A stretch of DNA of 64,000 nucleotides from Linyphia triangularis (GCA_963978545.1 OZ021722.1:14822801-14886800); one strand, 5' to 3'. Numbered from the stretch's first letter, positions 1 through 11,825 are shown. A program made the numbers and translations. Notes: generated from the sequence alone by a model not told the origin.

Positions 1-33
1 CAAATTTATAGGTTTTTTTTTCATGTTATTTAT

Positions 34-1030
34 TTGTTGCACTATTATAGTAGTCTGTGGAGTCGCTCTAACAAATTACGTAGATTTAGAACAATGCTTG
101 AGAGTAATTTAAAGATTTATGAAAATGGGGGGAGAGATAAGAAATTAACACTGATTGAACAAGGTAAAATCCTTAGTTTTGAAGAATGTGGTTTAAGTTC
201 TCGGGATATAGCTACAAGATTAAGCAGATCCTAAGACTGTGGTTAATAACTATCTAAAAAGTAGTGATATTTACAATCAGTGGAAGTGTTCAGGACGTTC
301 ATCTGCATTGACTCCTTAACAAATGAGAGCTGTTGTTAGTCGAGCAACACAGAAGAAGCTTTTTTCGTCTCAAATTGGTAATGATGTGAAGCTTTCTTGC
401 ACTAACCAAACTGTAACCCAAATGTACATTTTAGTAAAATGGAACGTCAACCACCTCTACGTAAGATGCATGAAATGGCACGCCTAGAAAAAATGAAATT
501 TCGATGTCCCAGATGGGTTTAGGTACTACTGGCATTGTCTTCGGAGTGAACCATCCTTTTTTTCTAAGCGTCAGTTTGGTGGTGGCTTCAAGATGATTTG
601 GGACTGATTGGCTACTAACGGAACAACACCAATTTCTTATCTGAAAACTAAGACAAATTCGGAAGGCTATCAAGACATTTTAGCAGAAAATTTATTGCTG
701 GAGGCTCCTTTAATAACATCTGGAGAATACATCTTTCAGCAGGATAATTCGTAATTCAAGCTCCACAAAATCCTGGCTCGAAGCTAATTATGTCCAAAGG
801 CCCGAGTGGCCATCAAGGATCCCTGACCCGAACCCAACAGAAAATTTATGGGGCATTATGGTGCGTGATATTTATGGAAATAGTAAAACTTACAACACCA
901 AATAAGAACTGAAAATGGCCATTTAAAACAGCTGGAAAAGCCTCTGAAAAGACACTTGGAAAAGATTTTTGGATTCTATGACAACGAGAACGATTACATT
1001 AATTGAAAAGAAGGGAAAGTTTATGGACTA
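34..1030 (+). pseudogene. Decayed Tc1/mariner-type transposase
   Basis: The stretch reads as a broken IS630-Tc1-mariner transposase. The N-terminal helix-turn-helix-like part (LTLIEQGKILSFEECGLSSR region, 150-232) is followed by frames with several stops. It then shows the catalytic-core block FQQDN near 733-750 and the family block IPDPNPTENLWG near 818-855, equivalent to the usual SPDLNPIENLWG. At least four in-frame stops and shifts make it non-functional. The left end of the element is at or beyond the window edge, and I found no terminal inverted repeat on the right, where a TA microsatellite follows. It lies downstream of the last visible exon of P450-A, so probably in that gene's intron 4. 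Family call is firm; exact subfamily is not. Confidence 0.8.
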
Positions 1031-1081
1031 TTATCAATTTTATATATAATTTTGCGTGTGACCATAATATTCCTTCCAGCT

Positions 1082-1084
<3 letters not shown>

Positions 1085-1128
<44 letters not shown>
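1085..1128. repeat. (TA)n microsatellite
   Basis: About 22 uninterrupted TA units directly after the transposase remnant. Confidence 0.95.
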
Positions 1129-1132
<4 letters not shown>

Positions 1133-2859
1133 ACATTTAAATGAAAAATAATTTATATTTTTGTTATGTATTTTTACATTATAATTAGAACAGTCATTTT
1201 TTGTATTGAGTTTAAATTTGCATAACATTCACGTATGTATTTGTACGAATAATGAAATTTGTCAATTGGCGCTTTTTCCAGCACTGTACAGCTATGATTA
1301 AAATACACAAAGATTGACAATAGTATGTACAGTACAATTAATAGGTTAAATTTTTGCAGAGGCTTGGTGGACACCAATTATAAAACAGATTTTAGAAATT
1401 TCATTGGAATATATTATTTTTAGTCTTTAACTTCTTTCCTCAATATTTAGCCTCTAAATTAAGCTTCTATAGGGTCACACTCCCATCTGGTGGAAAAAAT
1501 TTGAACATCTAAGCCTCGTTTTCAATTAAACTCATTAGAACTGGTTTCACATACAGTTTTTAATCCATTTCAAATTAATAAAGAATAATGTCTTTCCTTG
1601 CATGAATTTATACCTTTTTTTCTTATATGACCAATTTTGTTCACTTCAAATTCGACCAGCTTTAAGTAATGTTTTTGTTTTCCTTGCTTTTATCCCTCAT
1701 TTACAAAGCTCATATTTTCCTGAAACCTAGTCTTATTGAAATTTACATAAAATCTTATTATTCAAAGCAATGCTATTAAAGTAATCCATTTAATAGGCTT
1801 ACGTACTGTAAAATACAAAGTTTAAGTAGGAAAAAATAGGGCTAGGTATAGGGGTATAGGACGTTTAAATTAGAGTTTACGCTTTATTTAGTAAAGTATG
1901 ATACAGAGATTTATGCTGATCATCTAAGTATAATAATAATAATATATAAATAAAGTAAAAATAATATAATAATTATAATAATAATAATAAACAATAATAA
2001 AATAATAATAATAATAAAATAATAATAATAAAATAATAATAATAATAAATTAATAATAATCATAATAAAATAATAATCATAATAATAATAACAACACTTA
2101 AATCGTTTTGAAATCTACCTCAGAAAATGTGTTCAAATTGGTCCTTTTTAAGGTGAAGTTGAAGTGTTATCACTCGATTTATAAAAGTAGTTGCAAATTG
2201 CCAATAGTATAGAAACTTTAGAGAATATACAAAATATAATTAATTTCCCAGAAAAGCATTTGTGAAGAGAAACAGACTGTTTGTCTAGCTGGTGAGTAGC
2301 TTCTACCATATAGCTCCTACCAAATGGTGTCGGTTGCCATAGAAACAACGCTTATCGATTTAGAATAGTGGTGATGCATGCAAGGAATTGACCATATAAA
2401 AGGTTACAATAGAGTATTCGGTTCGGTAATGAGAAATTATTTACTAGAATAAATTTATTTTGATAATCTATGAAATATCACCAATATGACATCAGGGTTT
2501 TCAGCAAGACAAAGGTCTTTCTTCTGTAATATGGAAAATGGAACTACTCTTGCTTCTCAAGCAACAGGCATGACTAGACAACGCAACGGGTAAATGTATT
2601 GACAGTTGTTGACATGAAATATCATTAGTCACCCGTTCGCCAATGAAATAACAGTCCCAATGGTGATAAATTCAAACTATTTAAAAGTTGCTTTGCTTTA
2701 AAAAATTTAACCATTGCCCCAACTTTTTGAATATATATAAAACTAGTGATGTGTAAACGTTTTAATTTACAAGTTAATGCGTAAATTTCTCATTCATAGA
2801 TTTATTTTTTAGAGAGCAGCTTATCCTGTTCTTTGTTAACCAAAATTACTTATACTTAC
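1129..2859. other. AT-rich stretch, putative intron 4 of P450-A
   Basis: No coding region is supported here. The only clear structure is the AAT-type microsatellite listed separately. If P450-A follows the exon plan of P450-B, this stretch is its fourth intron and the last two coding exons lie to the left of the window. Confidence 0.5.
1930..2094. repeat. Imperfect (AAT)n microsatellite
   Basis: About 165 bp of AAT/ATA units with scattered interruptions (TCATAATA variants). Confidence 0.9.
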
Positions 2860-3123
2860 TGGTGCACTGCATACTTGGAAAGAACGGGAAAAAGTTGGAT
2901 GTCCTCAGACCTTCCATAATGAAGGCATTCGTGTACTTCAGTTTGCTTTTGTCCTCCACAGTGGGCAGTCTGTCTAGTCCGACAACTTCGACCAGTTCCT
3001 TGTAGATCTTGTCCTGTTCTTCCGGATGATCCAAGATCATTTTGATGTACAAAGCTATGAATGCAGCGATGCTTAGGACACCATCCCCGACGATCTGGAC
3101 TAGAGTGACCACTAAGGCTCTGT
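2860..3123 (-). CDS. P450-A coding exon 4 (helix I to ExxR)
   Basis: The acceptor is ...TTTACAG|ACAGAGCC and the donor ...CACCA|GTAAGT. The length of 264 bp equals exon 4 of P450-B exactly, and the two align without a gap around HPEEQ/RPEEQ. It carries helix I (the DGVLS variant) and E-G-L-R. It ends in phase 1, where P450-B continues into its meander and haem-binding exons. Confidence 0.92.
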
Positions 3124-6100
3124 CTGTAAATGGAAGCATAAATTGATATCTTTCACTCAATGGAAGTTGTAGGGATATCTAAATATTAGCAAAGGATAGG
3201 AGTAACAAAGATCTTAACACTTCCTGTGGCGGTGATCGTTATATTTACAAGACCTTGGGACCGGACATTTTCTTTGCCGCCGCATGATTGGTATCAGCAT
3301 TCAATAAAACACACAAGACCTGAACTACAAATATAAATCCACCGTGGCGTGAATAACCGTGACGGGATGAACACGTATTAATGCGTGAGTGGCCACCTGA
3401 TACTGGTGACAAAAACACGTATTAATACATGAGAGGACCACAAAATGTTAAAGAGGAAAAGCTTTGTTTAGTCGTTGGTTGTTTTCAGATTATCTGGCGC
3501 CGTCAGCAACACGAGGGCTATAATGCGCCGAAACATTCGTCATTAGACAAGACAACATACATTTACAAACACCCATGCCTAACACGGGACTCGAACCCGC
3601 AACCTCGCGGTCTAGAAGCTAGCACGCTAACCACCATACCGTTTGGTCGGCCTTTGTTTACTCATTGAGGTCCATCACTTACATTAAAATAAAGTTTCAT
3701 GTTACTTAATTTGAGGAGTTTGCGTTATTTCGTCTCTCAGTGTGTGAAGCACATATAGCTTCAAGGAAAGACTAGTGCATAAAAACAACTAAAATTTCCT
3801 TCTAAATTCAGAGGTGCGTTTAACGGAGTTAGGGGGCTGAAGGGGATTATTTGAACCCCCCCCCCCCTCCATAAATTATGGATTATTTTACATAATTTTC
3901 TGAATTTGTGTTTATAAAAGTTTTATGAAATTTTAGCCCTTGGCTTTGCAACTATTGCGATCTGAGGCATTTCCACTTCAAAACATAATCCACTAGGAAT
4001 TTTTTTAACCCGGATTTAAAATTTCAGCTTAATTCATGTCTCCAACTTCGAAAAAGCAATTTTTGGATTTCGCATTTAGACAGCGTTTTGTTCTTCCAAG
4101 GTAGTTCATGCCCTTGTTTTGGTAAACAAGTAATAGAATAACAAAATAAAATTATCAAATTTGGTAAGATTCATATCTTCAGCTTTGTAGGGCCACTGGG
4201 ATTCAAGACATTTGTCGCTAGGCAGAAGAATACAATTAAGAGGTAGGATTCATCCTTATTAGCCCTGTTTCTCAAAAAGGGGATACATGTATTTTTTTCT
4301 ACCTCCATTAAATTATTATAATAAGTATTAGAGAATAAATATGAAACCTTTAAAACTTTAAACCTTTTAAAACCATAATCCCCCCTTTTCACTCTTTATG
4401 GTATAATAACTTAAGATCTACAGAACCGATTTCAATCATTTTTTTTTTAAATAGATATCTTGACTAATCCGGATTATCGGAAAAGCAATTTTATTCCAAT
4501 GTTTTGAAAGTAAGAAGGTGAAATCGAAGACAAAAACGAAAGGGGCTTTCTTAACTTGCAATCTACTGGAACAATTTGAACCGAGTTTTTTTTTCTATAA
4601 GTATCATCGGCCTCCTGTTGTCGAAGATAATTAAGGACTGTAAAGATTTAATTGGGAAGTGCAATCAGCATTTCTGAAAACTTGAGTCCAACAGCTGCAA
4701 TCTTGCATCCATAGTAAATATTCCAGTCGAACACCATAGAAGGAGGTTAAGGGGAAGGGGGGAGGGGGGAGGGGGATCATGCTCATAACTTGCAATTGCC
4801 AGAACCACTTAGATATTTATCGTACCGTGTGAATCCAGACAACAGCTAGTATAGGGCAAGACGCGCCTGACCAAATTTCAAATTTGGGGGAAATTAAAAA
4901 AGTACAAATTAATACTCATTCACATGTATTGCATTTCAACTATTTTTACCAGTAAAATGTTTAGCCGTCGGATCTCCTTTCCTCTGTCTTTCATTTCTTT
5001 CTTTTATGTATTCGTCAATGACGTCACGAATGTTTTCTTCGTTGTAAGTCGCCTTGTGCTCGTCAACGATCTTGAAGAGGATACCTTCTATTCGCTCGTG
5101 AGTTTCCTTGAACTTGCTGTATCCAGGGGTCATGGGGAAAATGAGATATCTGAAAGATGAAACATAACATATGTAAAGTGAACACAAACACTTCCAATAT
5201 CATGAGCGGCAGGACCATTTTTCTGTTTAAAAATAAAGACACTTTTTATAATTTCAGTTCAGGCTTATAATGAAAGCCCTCGTGTTGCTGACGGCGCCAG
5301 ATAATCTGAATACAACCAACCAACCATAATGAAAGCATTGGGATATATTCCAATCCTTTCATTATAGTACTACATCCTTATATATTGGGATGTTATATCT
5401 TCCATAAAATTAAAGATCGTTCTGTTACAGTGCAAGTGTTCTCATCAACCCTTAGTTTACGAAATGCTTGATAGTCAAGAAATCCACAAAATCTATATAA
5501 CCTGTTTTAATAAAACTATTAAATAACGAAGTAGTTGTTGAGAATTGTGCCAAAGTTATGGAATAAAATCTTTAAGTACAGTGTTCTAATTAAAATATGG
5601 ATACTGTGGAATACTGCGGAGATTAAATGGTGTAAAGCAAAAGTATTATTTAATTTTGATTTTTAGAAAATGAACTTAAGAGTCGGATCATACTTGACTG
5701 GTTCGTACAATACAGTCATTCAGGGTAATTTTGAGCCATAGGGTGTAACTTTGCGCCACCTCTTAGTTTTCAGTATTTTTGGTTTTAAAAAGCTGCTCAT
5801 GATCCAATGCTGCAAACTGCTGGAAAGATTGTGGTTGGCTGTTTTCAGATTATCTGGCGCCGTCAGCAACACGAGGGCTATAATGCGCCAAAACATTCGT
5901 CATTAGACAAACCAACATACATTTACAAACACCCATGCCTAACACGGGACTCGAACCCGCAACCTCACGGTCTAAAAGCTAGCACGCTAACCACTATACC
6001 GTTTCATCGGCGTCAAGATTGTGAAATTGGCTTTTTGCTCTATAGTTTAGAAAATGAATTGGCAAAATAGTACATAATTTATTTGACAATTTAGTTGTTT

Positions 6101-9100
6101 TTCTGAAGTACTTTTTACAAGTTCTATTTTAATGCTTATTTGAAGATGATGTAAATCAACTAATTTATGCAAATAAATATCAAGTTACCACTTGATAAGC
6201 TATATAATTTTCTGAAAATAGTGAAATTTTTAGTAGCTGTGGGTTATTTATTTACACATTTGGCAAAAAGCAAAAAACCAAAGCACTATAATTTTACTAC
6301 ATATTCAGTGCAACTTTGAGCCGGTTCAAAGTAAGGCTGATGACAGTGTGTAATGTATACACTGCACATATATAATTCTTATTTTATTCCAATTTATTTT
6401 TGGTGTTGCTTTTAAATACATTTATATACATACAAATGCAATTTAATTAACGGAATCTTCCCTTGTATGCAAAATCCGATAAAATGAAAATATTGGAAGT
6501 GAATTCAAGAAGTACCTAAAAAGATTAGAAATAACGATCTAGCAGTCGTTCACAGAACTAAAAAAAAAAATCTGCCTACCTGTAATGGCTACAAAAAGCG
6601 TTTCAGTTGAGGAAGTGAAAAATTTCTATGCACAAAAAATAAATTGTAAAGGAATACGTATAGCGAGGACATGAGGGGATCGTCCAAAGTCCTCAACCAT
6701 ATGAACTCCTGGTAGACAGCAAGAATATAAGTCCTAAACCAGATGAACCACCTGATGGCTGTATGGCTAGAGCGCAAGCCTCGCATGCCAAAGGTGCCGA
6801 GTTTGAATCTCGGGTTAGTCATGGAAGTTCGTTGTAGTTCGGAATCCACGTTAAGCTGTAGGTCGTTGAGCGTATAAACCAACCAACCTGAACTAGATGA
6901 TGCAGATAACAGTGTATGTACAACATGAGAAGATGAAAGTTGGATAATAAAGACATGATAAAAGTTTATAAAGGTATGAAATTGTCGTGGAGAATGTTAC
7001 TGACAAATCAGATATTGTTCAAGTGATGGCTGTTGAACACATCAATGAGGCAGGAATTTTATACACAGAGCATGCAAATATTTTAGATTTTGGTTATGGC
7101 ATATGCAAAGTTTACGGCTACGTAATTATTCAATACGATGAATAAATGTATCCAAACCTAATTGACTCAAAAGACAACGTGATATTTGGTGGTTCATGAA
7201 GAAATGTGGTGCATATTGGAAATGGTGAAATGAATGGTGGTATGAAAAATTAGGCACGTTTAAAAAATTATCTATAGAAATTATTATTCCAGCTAGAACA
7301 CGAGAAAATTTTCAGATCAATGATTCTTTCTTTGATGCAAAACTTTTAATCTAACTTTGTTTGTAATTTGAACTTTGTTTTTATATTGTCATACTATTTC
7401 TAACATTAAGAGCAGAATATTTGTATTTGTGCCACATAGTGACATGCAAACACCATGGTACTTAATTAATAGCATAAGGGCGGTCTATTAGTTTAATTAT
7501 TTTCCATTTACCTTTTCAATTTTTAATTGATAAAATGATTTAATATTTAAGTGAATGAACTATAGATTTTTTTTTTTTTTTAATATATTTATATGTTTAA
7601 ACTGAATAATAAATAGTTTTTTTTTGCAATATATTCATGTGATTCGTCATCCACTTTTCCTACCTAATATGTTCTTTGTGGTGTTATTTAAAATATCCAA
7701 ACTTTATGGTGTTGATAACTGCAGCTGATGATGTTTCAAATATTTAGAAACTTAATTTTACTAGTTCAAAGTTGTCAAGACACCTAGATCGGAAAAAAAA
7801 AAAGGTATTTTATATGAAGCTTCTGATAGTGTTCAAAGCTACCCTCAATAACAAAATAACTTTGCACCGGGTTATTTTCCTATAATTTGGTGCTTTCATC
7901 ATCAACATTTACTAATTTGTGTAAATTAAAATATAATTTCGCGTTTGTTCTTCCATTTTATGCAATTAGGTCTGAAAATACTATTAAAATATAAGTGGAG
8001 AAGAAAATACTGAAAATGTGGTTCAATGTTACCCTAATTAACTGTAGTACTGTTGTTTAAAGTTACTCGAGTCTAAAGAATTTTGGTGATGGCAATAAAT
8101 CTTTATTCCTACTATTTAGCTCCTCTCTATGTAATTAGTCGGGTTATTATGTTAATGATATTACATTTCTAATGTTAATGATATCACATTATTACTGCAA
8201 TTGTTACTCCTGGCATTATCGATATTTTTTTTTAAAAACTCGTTTACGAACATTATACGAATTATTTAGGCAGTAATTATCGTTAAATATAATTGCGTAG
8301 ATTTTAATTACTTTCGTATACGCAATACAAGCTCGTAATTGAATCTAATTAGCAATCGTAGAGTAATTGTTATATTATTTAAATGAGTATTTGATCCTTC
8401 AGTTAGAAAAATGCTTGATAGTCTAGGAATCCTACATAATCTAAAGGACAGAATCCGCGACAGCTTGTTGCGAATGCACATTTCAGACCAGATTCTATTC
8501 ACTCAGTCAAAATTGAGCATCTAATTATTGAATATGGGGGCAAACACTCTTCCCCCAACAATACACACATTTAATTGTTGTTTGGGGTTTCTGTTTTAAA
8601 CAGATAAAAACCCATTTTCAGATAAATAAAAAAACCAAAATAGATTATTGCCTAACGAAGTCTCTAAATTTAGAATCTTCTACCTTGCAACATTTCCAGT
8701 CAGCAGCAAATTAGTCGCCGTCATGAACTCCATGACAGATCCATAATGCTCATTGATCTTTCTGATCTGCTTCTCGGAGACCCCCTCCTCTCCGAACAGT
8801 GTCACGCGCAGAATCGAAGTGCACTTGTCAGTCAGTATCTGCAGGATGTTGATTGGTTCGCCTCTCTTCTCTCTCAGATCACTCACAGTGGATGCGATAA
8901 TCTCTTGTAAGGACCCCGATACGTTGTCCTTCATTGACAGCATGCCACGATCCTTGAAGGACTGGACGAAGAACTTGCGGAGAACCTTCCAACCATCGCC
9001 GTTCATGAAGCCGACTCCTGAAAAGAACGCAAGCATCCATTACAATCTGGATCGGCCAAAGTCGCAACTTTCTCAAGGTGTTGAGAGCCTGGAAATGAAT

Positions 9101-11075
9101 ATTTTTGATATTTCTCTTTCAGAAAGATACAGTTTTTCCATCCGCACCGACACCGTAATTTGACGATATAGTAGCTGTTCAAAAACTGGGTATACTCCTG
9201 GTCTAAATGAGTTAGTAGGCCGACATAACTGCAAAACAATGAGAGGCAGAAAAAATAGACAGGTGGTTAGATAGACAGGAGTGGAATTTTAAATACACTG
9301 GTTTGCAAAATTGATTTATGGAAGTAAACTTAATGATTGGGGACCGCGTAGTCCCGTCGGGAGAGTATCGGTCTCGCAACCAGTTCAGGCCTGGGACCGA
9401 CTAAAGACCGCCATATTCGCCAATGGTGACTGGGGCACGTTAAATCAGTCGTGGTCGCAAAGTCCTCCAAGTTCCCATACAAATCAATACCTCTGGGAGT
9501 GGCAAAGTGAAGTCTTCTGCTGGAATTTCTGCTTGGTATTGCCTCTAAATTAAGAAGTTCCACATACTGCCATTTACCGGGTAGCTACCGCAAAGAGGTA
9601 GAAATGAACTCTTCGGTGGTTATAGGTAGACTGACGCACTCCCTCTCACGAGCGAGTGTGTGCTTACATCCTGTGCAGTACTGCCCACTACCGATCTGTA
9701 CTCGATATGGGGTTGGTACAAAATGCTTTAAAGAAGCAGAAGTGCCTTAGTCTCCAATTGTGTCTTTGATAAGAAGAAACTTAATGACGGTTACATATAG
9801 TTTTTAGGATAATATAAGAATTATAGAAAATATAAAAACGGTAAATGACACAAATCGACACTAGTATTATTGTGTAATTGAAAGTTGTGCAATGTTCGAC
9901 ATCCAAAGTTTTATGTGGGAAACAATAAAATCATTGAAATATATAGTTATTTAATATTATTTTATCTGTTTCCACCCGCATTTCAATACTGTAACTTTGT
10001 TTGCAAAACTTAGAGATAAAATGTCACAGACCAAACAATGAAAAATAACAACCAACTTTATCCAACAAAGATGGATATCTAGAAATTTTTAGAAAATAGT
10101 GTAAACAATCATTTAATACCAGAATTTGCAGCTTGAAAAAATGGTTAGATGCCATTTATTGCTGTTTAAATTTACTCTGGTAGTTTGTTGTAATTGGTTG
10201 ACTTAAAATTGTGCTTTCATGTTGTGATTGTTACTTAAGGAGCACTGTAACTGTGTAATACATACAATAAGTTATGTTTGGAGGGGGAAAAATCAAATAT
10301 ATTTTAAACTTAATATGATCTCCATTTTTCCATTCGCACACAAATCTAAAATCCTATGGATCAGCATGCTTTGTAAATGAACTAATACTAATTAGCGTTG
10401 AACAATCAAGTGCATGTTGATCTTTCATTCTTAATATATCTAGCTCGCAGTTGCAAAGCGCTTTGTGTTTCTTTTATCTAAATATGGGTTACTTGACATT
10501 ATTAGGATAAATCTCGTATTTGCAATTGTATAAGAGAGGTTGCTTTCTGACATTTGTATTGTTTGCTGGTTTTAAATCCTTTCAAAGGACGCAGGCCCTA
10601 TCTTCTAACATCATTAGAAGACAATTGCAGAGGTAATTTCATTTGGTAAAATTGAATAAATAAGCAAATTTAAGAACCTATAACGAATACTAATAATACA
10701 TAATACCAACATACCATCGGCAAAAACAGCTGTCAGCAGATTATAATCTTCGAATCTTCCTCCGAAGCAATCCGACTTGGCGATGTGAGCCTCACGAATA
10801 GCCTTGAAGCTTCCCAAAGAGAGGAACAAGTGTCCAGTCGAAGTAAAACTGTAGAAATCTCCATACTTCTTTTTCAGCACATCCAACTGCGGGCAGCAGT
10901 TTTTACCGTTCAGAAATGGCCAATAGCCCAAAAGTGGCAATCCGATTGGTCCTGGTGGTAAATTCTTATTGTTAACATAATAATAGAAGAAGGTAGCAAT
11001 TAAAGCTAGGAAGGCGATGGCAAATGAGGTTGGAGATATACTGTATACATTGTCAGGTATCCAGTCCAATTGCAT
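2860..11075 (-). CDS. P450-A: CYP2-clan cytochrome P450, 3' end missing
   Basis: Four coding exons (11075-10715, 9017-8684, 5149-4950, 3123-2860) join with phases 1,2,1,1 and encode about 386 residues of a normal P450 of about 490. The order is: N-terminal membrane anchor (about residues 12-34), proline-rich hinge PPGP (40-43), helix C W130-x3-R134, helix I, then the ExxR motif E369-G-L-R372. The Cys-pocket exons are not in the window. The family is an ER haem monooxygenase fed by P450 reductase; the substrate is unknown. Oddity: at the helix I position that is normally AGx(D/E)T(T/S), the sequence is D312-G-V-L-S-I317, so the acidic residue is replaced by Leu and Thr by Ser. The gene is head-to-head with P450-B and clearly diverged from it. 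Introns are 1697, 3534 and 1826 bp and filled with transposons. Confidence 0.92.
3471..3651 (-). mobile_element. tRNA-derived SINE, family 1 (full length)
   Basis: Read on the minus strand it begins GCCGACCAAACGG, has a pol III A-box-like TAGTGGTTAGCGTG, a consensus B box GGTTCGAGTCC, then a body of about 110 bp ending in a CAAC-rich tail. A perfect 9-bp target-site duplication, CTTTGTTTA, lies at 3462-3470 and 3652-3660. It sits in intron 3 of P450-A. Confidence 0.93.
4950..5149 (-). CDS. P450-A coding exon 3
   Basis: The acceptor is CATCTTTCAG|ATATCTC and the donor TTTACTG|GTAAAA, 200 bp. It completes an Arg codon from exon 2 and encodes YLIFPMTPGYSKFKETHERI and onward through the helix G to helix H region. 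P450-B exon 3 is 197 bp with the same phases. Confidence 0.9.
5278..5325 (+). mobile_element. SINE family 1, severely 5'-truncated copy
   Basis: Only the last 48 bp of the SINE (CCTCGTGTTGCTGACGGCGC region through the CAACCAACCAACC tail) are present, yet the piece is bracketed by a perfect 11-bp repeat ATAATGAAAGC at 5267-5277 and 5326-5336. Truncation at the 5' end with an intact duplication is the mark of LINE-driven target-primed insertion. It lies in intron 2 of P450-A. Confidence 0.88.
5834..6014 (-). mobile_element. SINE family 1 (full length)
   Basis: Same 181-bp unit and orientation as the copy at 3471. The perfect 9-bp duplication AAGATTGTG is at 5825-5833 and 6015-6023. It is nested in the left part of the Tigger-like element, so it is younger than that element. 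Confidence 0.93.
6748..6888 (+). mobile_element. tRNA-derived SINE, second head type
   Basis: The tRNA-like head (A-box-like TGGCTAGAGCGC, B-box-like GTTTGAATCTC) is different from family 1, but the 3' tail is also (AACC)n. A degraded duplication (AACCAGATGA at 6737-6746 and AACTAGATGA at 6891-6900, 9 of 10 identical) brackets it. It is nested in the Tigger-like element. The shared tail suggests the same LINE partner as family 1. Confidence 0.6.
8684..9017 (-). CDS. P450-A coding exon 2 (helix C region)
   Basis: The acceptor is CTTTTCAG|GAGTCGG and the donor GCAAG|GTAGAA, 334 bp. It encodes VGFMNGDGWKVLRKFF and onward, with the helix C W-x3-R pair that contacts a haem propionate. It is one codon longer than the 331-bp exon 2 of P450-B and P450-C. 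Phase 1 in, phase 2 out. Confidence 0.92.
9337..9776 (+). mobile_element. tRNA-derived SINE, long type (about 440 bp)
   Basis: It starts with a tRNA-like head (GGGGACCGCGTAGTCCCGTC; degenerate B box AGTTCAGGCC near 9383) followed by a long unique body. A perfect 11-bp duplication AAACTTAATGA lies at 9326-9336 and 9777-9787. It sits in intron 1 of P450-A. The tRNA origin of the head is moderately supported; the insertion boundaries are well supported. Confidence 0.72.
9790..9912 (+). repeat. Repeat family B, 3'-end fragment
   Basis: It shares GGATAATATAAGAATTAT and the terminal motif AATTGAAAGTTGTGC with the B copy at 11195-11825. Only the last part of the unit is present. Confidence 0.6.
10715..11075 (-). 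CDS. P450-A coding exon 1 (membrane anchor)
   Basis: It begins at ATG 11075 and ends GCCGATG|GTATGT, giving 120 codons plus one base. It encodes MQLDWIPDNV, a hydrophobic helix rich in Phe, Tyr and Leu (about 12-34), and the NLPPGP hinge that precedes the catalytic fold. The start is chosen because it gives the usual 35-40 residues before PPGP and no in-frame upstream Met is nearer. Confidence 0.92.
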
Positions 11076-11106
11076 TGCTACCGTTTTGAGTTGTCCCTTA
11101 GGAAAT
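11076..11106 (-). other. 5' UTR piece and splice acceptor of P450-A
   Basis: On the minus strand ACTTATTTTTGCAG|ATTTCC precedes the start codon by 31 bases, a good acceptor with a pyrimidine tract. This suggests a non-coding first exon farther right, which I could not locate. Confidence 0.5.
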
Positions 11107-11194
11107 CTGCAAAAATAAGTTGTAATAAATTTTCAATCAGCAATATACAATGGTACGCAAGGCTTAGATGTACTTAGGTTATTAACTATAGTTG

Positions 11195-11825
11195 TGGCTA
11201 TTAGATGTCCAAAAAAAGCCTTTTTTGTGTGCATTTTTCACGTTTTGGAACACCCTGATTTCAAAAAAGTTATCTAGAAAAAATGTATGTCTGCATGTGT
11301 GTCTGTGGTCAGCATAACTCCCGAACAAATTGACCTACGATGTTCAAATTTGTTATGCGGGTTGCTGGTGGCCATGGGATCTACCATTAAGGTTTTCGTC
11401 AAAATCGCGCATGAGCATAAGGTAGCTGCTATTTAAAAATCATGTTTTTCAATGATTGCTAAAAAACGGCTCCAACGATTTTGATAAAAATCGCTGTGCT
11501 AATGCTTCTTAAAGAGTTCTATCCCGAAATTCCCGTAAAAATGCTCTAATGGCGTAAAAAGTTGAAAAACGACTGCCTTCAGTACAGAGTTTTCTTTCCT
11601 TGAGCATACCTCATTTATGATCGTTTTTTCTTCTCCCTTCAGTTTTACTTAAAAGAAAGGATAATATAAGGATTATGGAATAGTACATTGCTAAAACCAC
11701 AATTTTAGCAATGGTTTAAAAAAAAAAAAAAAAAAAGAACCATACAAGAATTATGGCAAAAAATAATATCGTTATACTGGCCTGTAATTGAAAGTTGTGC
11801 GATGTTCCACACCCCTAGTTAATTA
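11195..11825 (+). repeat. Repeat family B, long copy
   Basis: A copy of an interspersed unit marked by GTTTTGGAACA, GTGGTCAGCATAACTCCC, ACGATGTTCAAATTTG, CATTAAGGTTTTCGTC and the end AATTGAAAGTTGTGCGATGT. No open frame is present and the mobilising machinery is unknown. It lies just upstream of P450-A. Confidence 0.8.

Larger units (their letters stand above)
5713..8044. mobile_element. pogo/Tigger-like DNA transposon, decayed
   Basis: The ends are imperfect inverted repeats: the left begins CAGTCATTCAGGGTAA and the right, reversed, begins CAGTTAATTAGGGTAAC; both continue to a shared TTTTCAGTATTTT. TA flanks both ends (5711-5712, 8045-8046), as expected for the Tc1/mariner/pogo superfamily. 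Plus-strand frames between about 6960 and 7330 read like a broken transposase C-terminal region, but I could not place it firmly. Two SINEs are nested inside. Superfamily assignment is inference from the TIR and TA only. Confidence 0.55.

Noticed and set aside
1..2845. Search for the missing haem-binding exon of P450-A
   Set aside because: No FxxGxxxCxG-like sequence with splice sites is found on the minus strand, so the last exons must lie outside the window.
3550..3651. tRNA-like sequence with a perfect B box, a candidate tRNA gene
   Set aside because: It lacks a proper acceptor stem and a credible anticodon arm, continues directly into a SINE body, and is repeated seven times.
3429..3668. 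Protein-like frames containing FQIIWRRQQHEGYNAPKHSS at several places (also 5807, 13474, 31866, 55148)
   Set aside because: They are translations of the family 1 SINE, not genes; the repeats have pol III boxes and target duplications.
8753..9163. 136-codon plus-strand frame
   Set aside because: Antisense shadow of P450-A exon 2, which has splice sites and family motifs.
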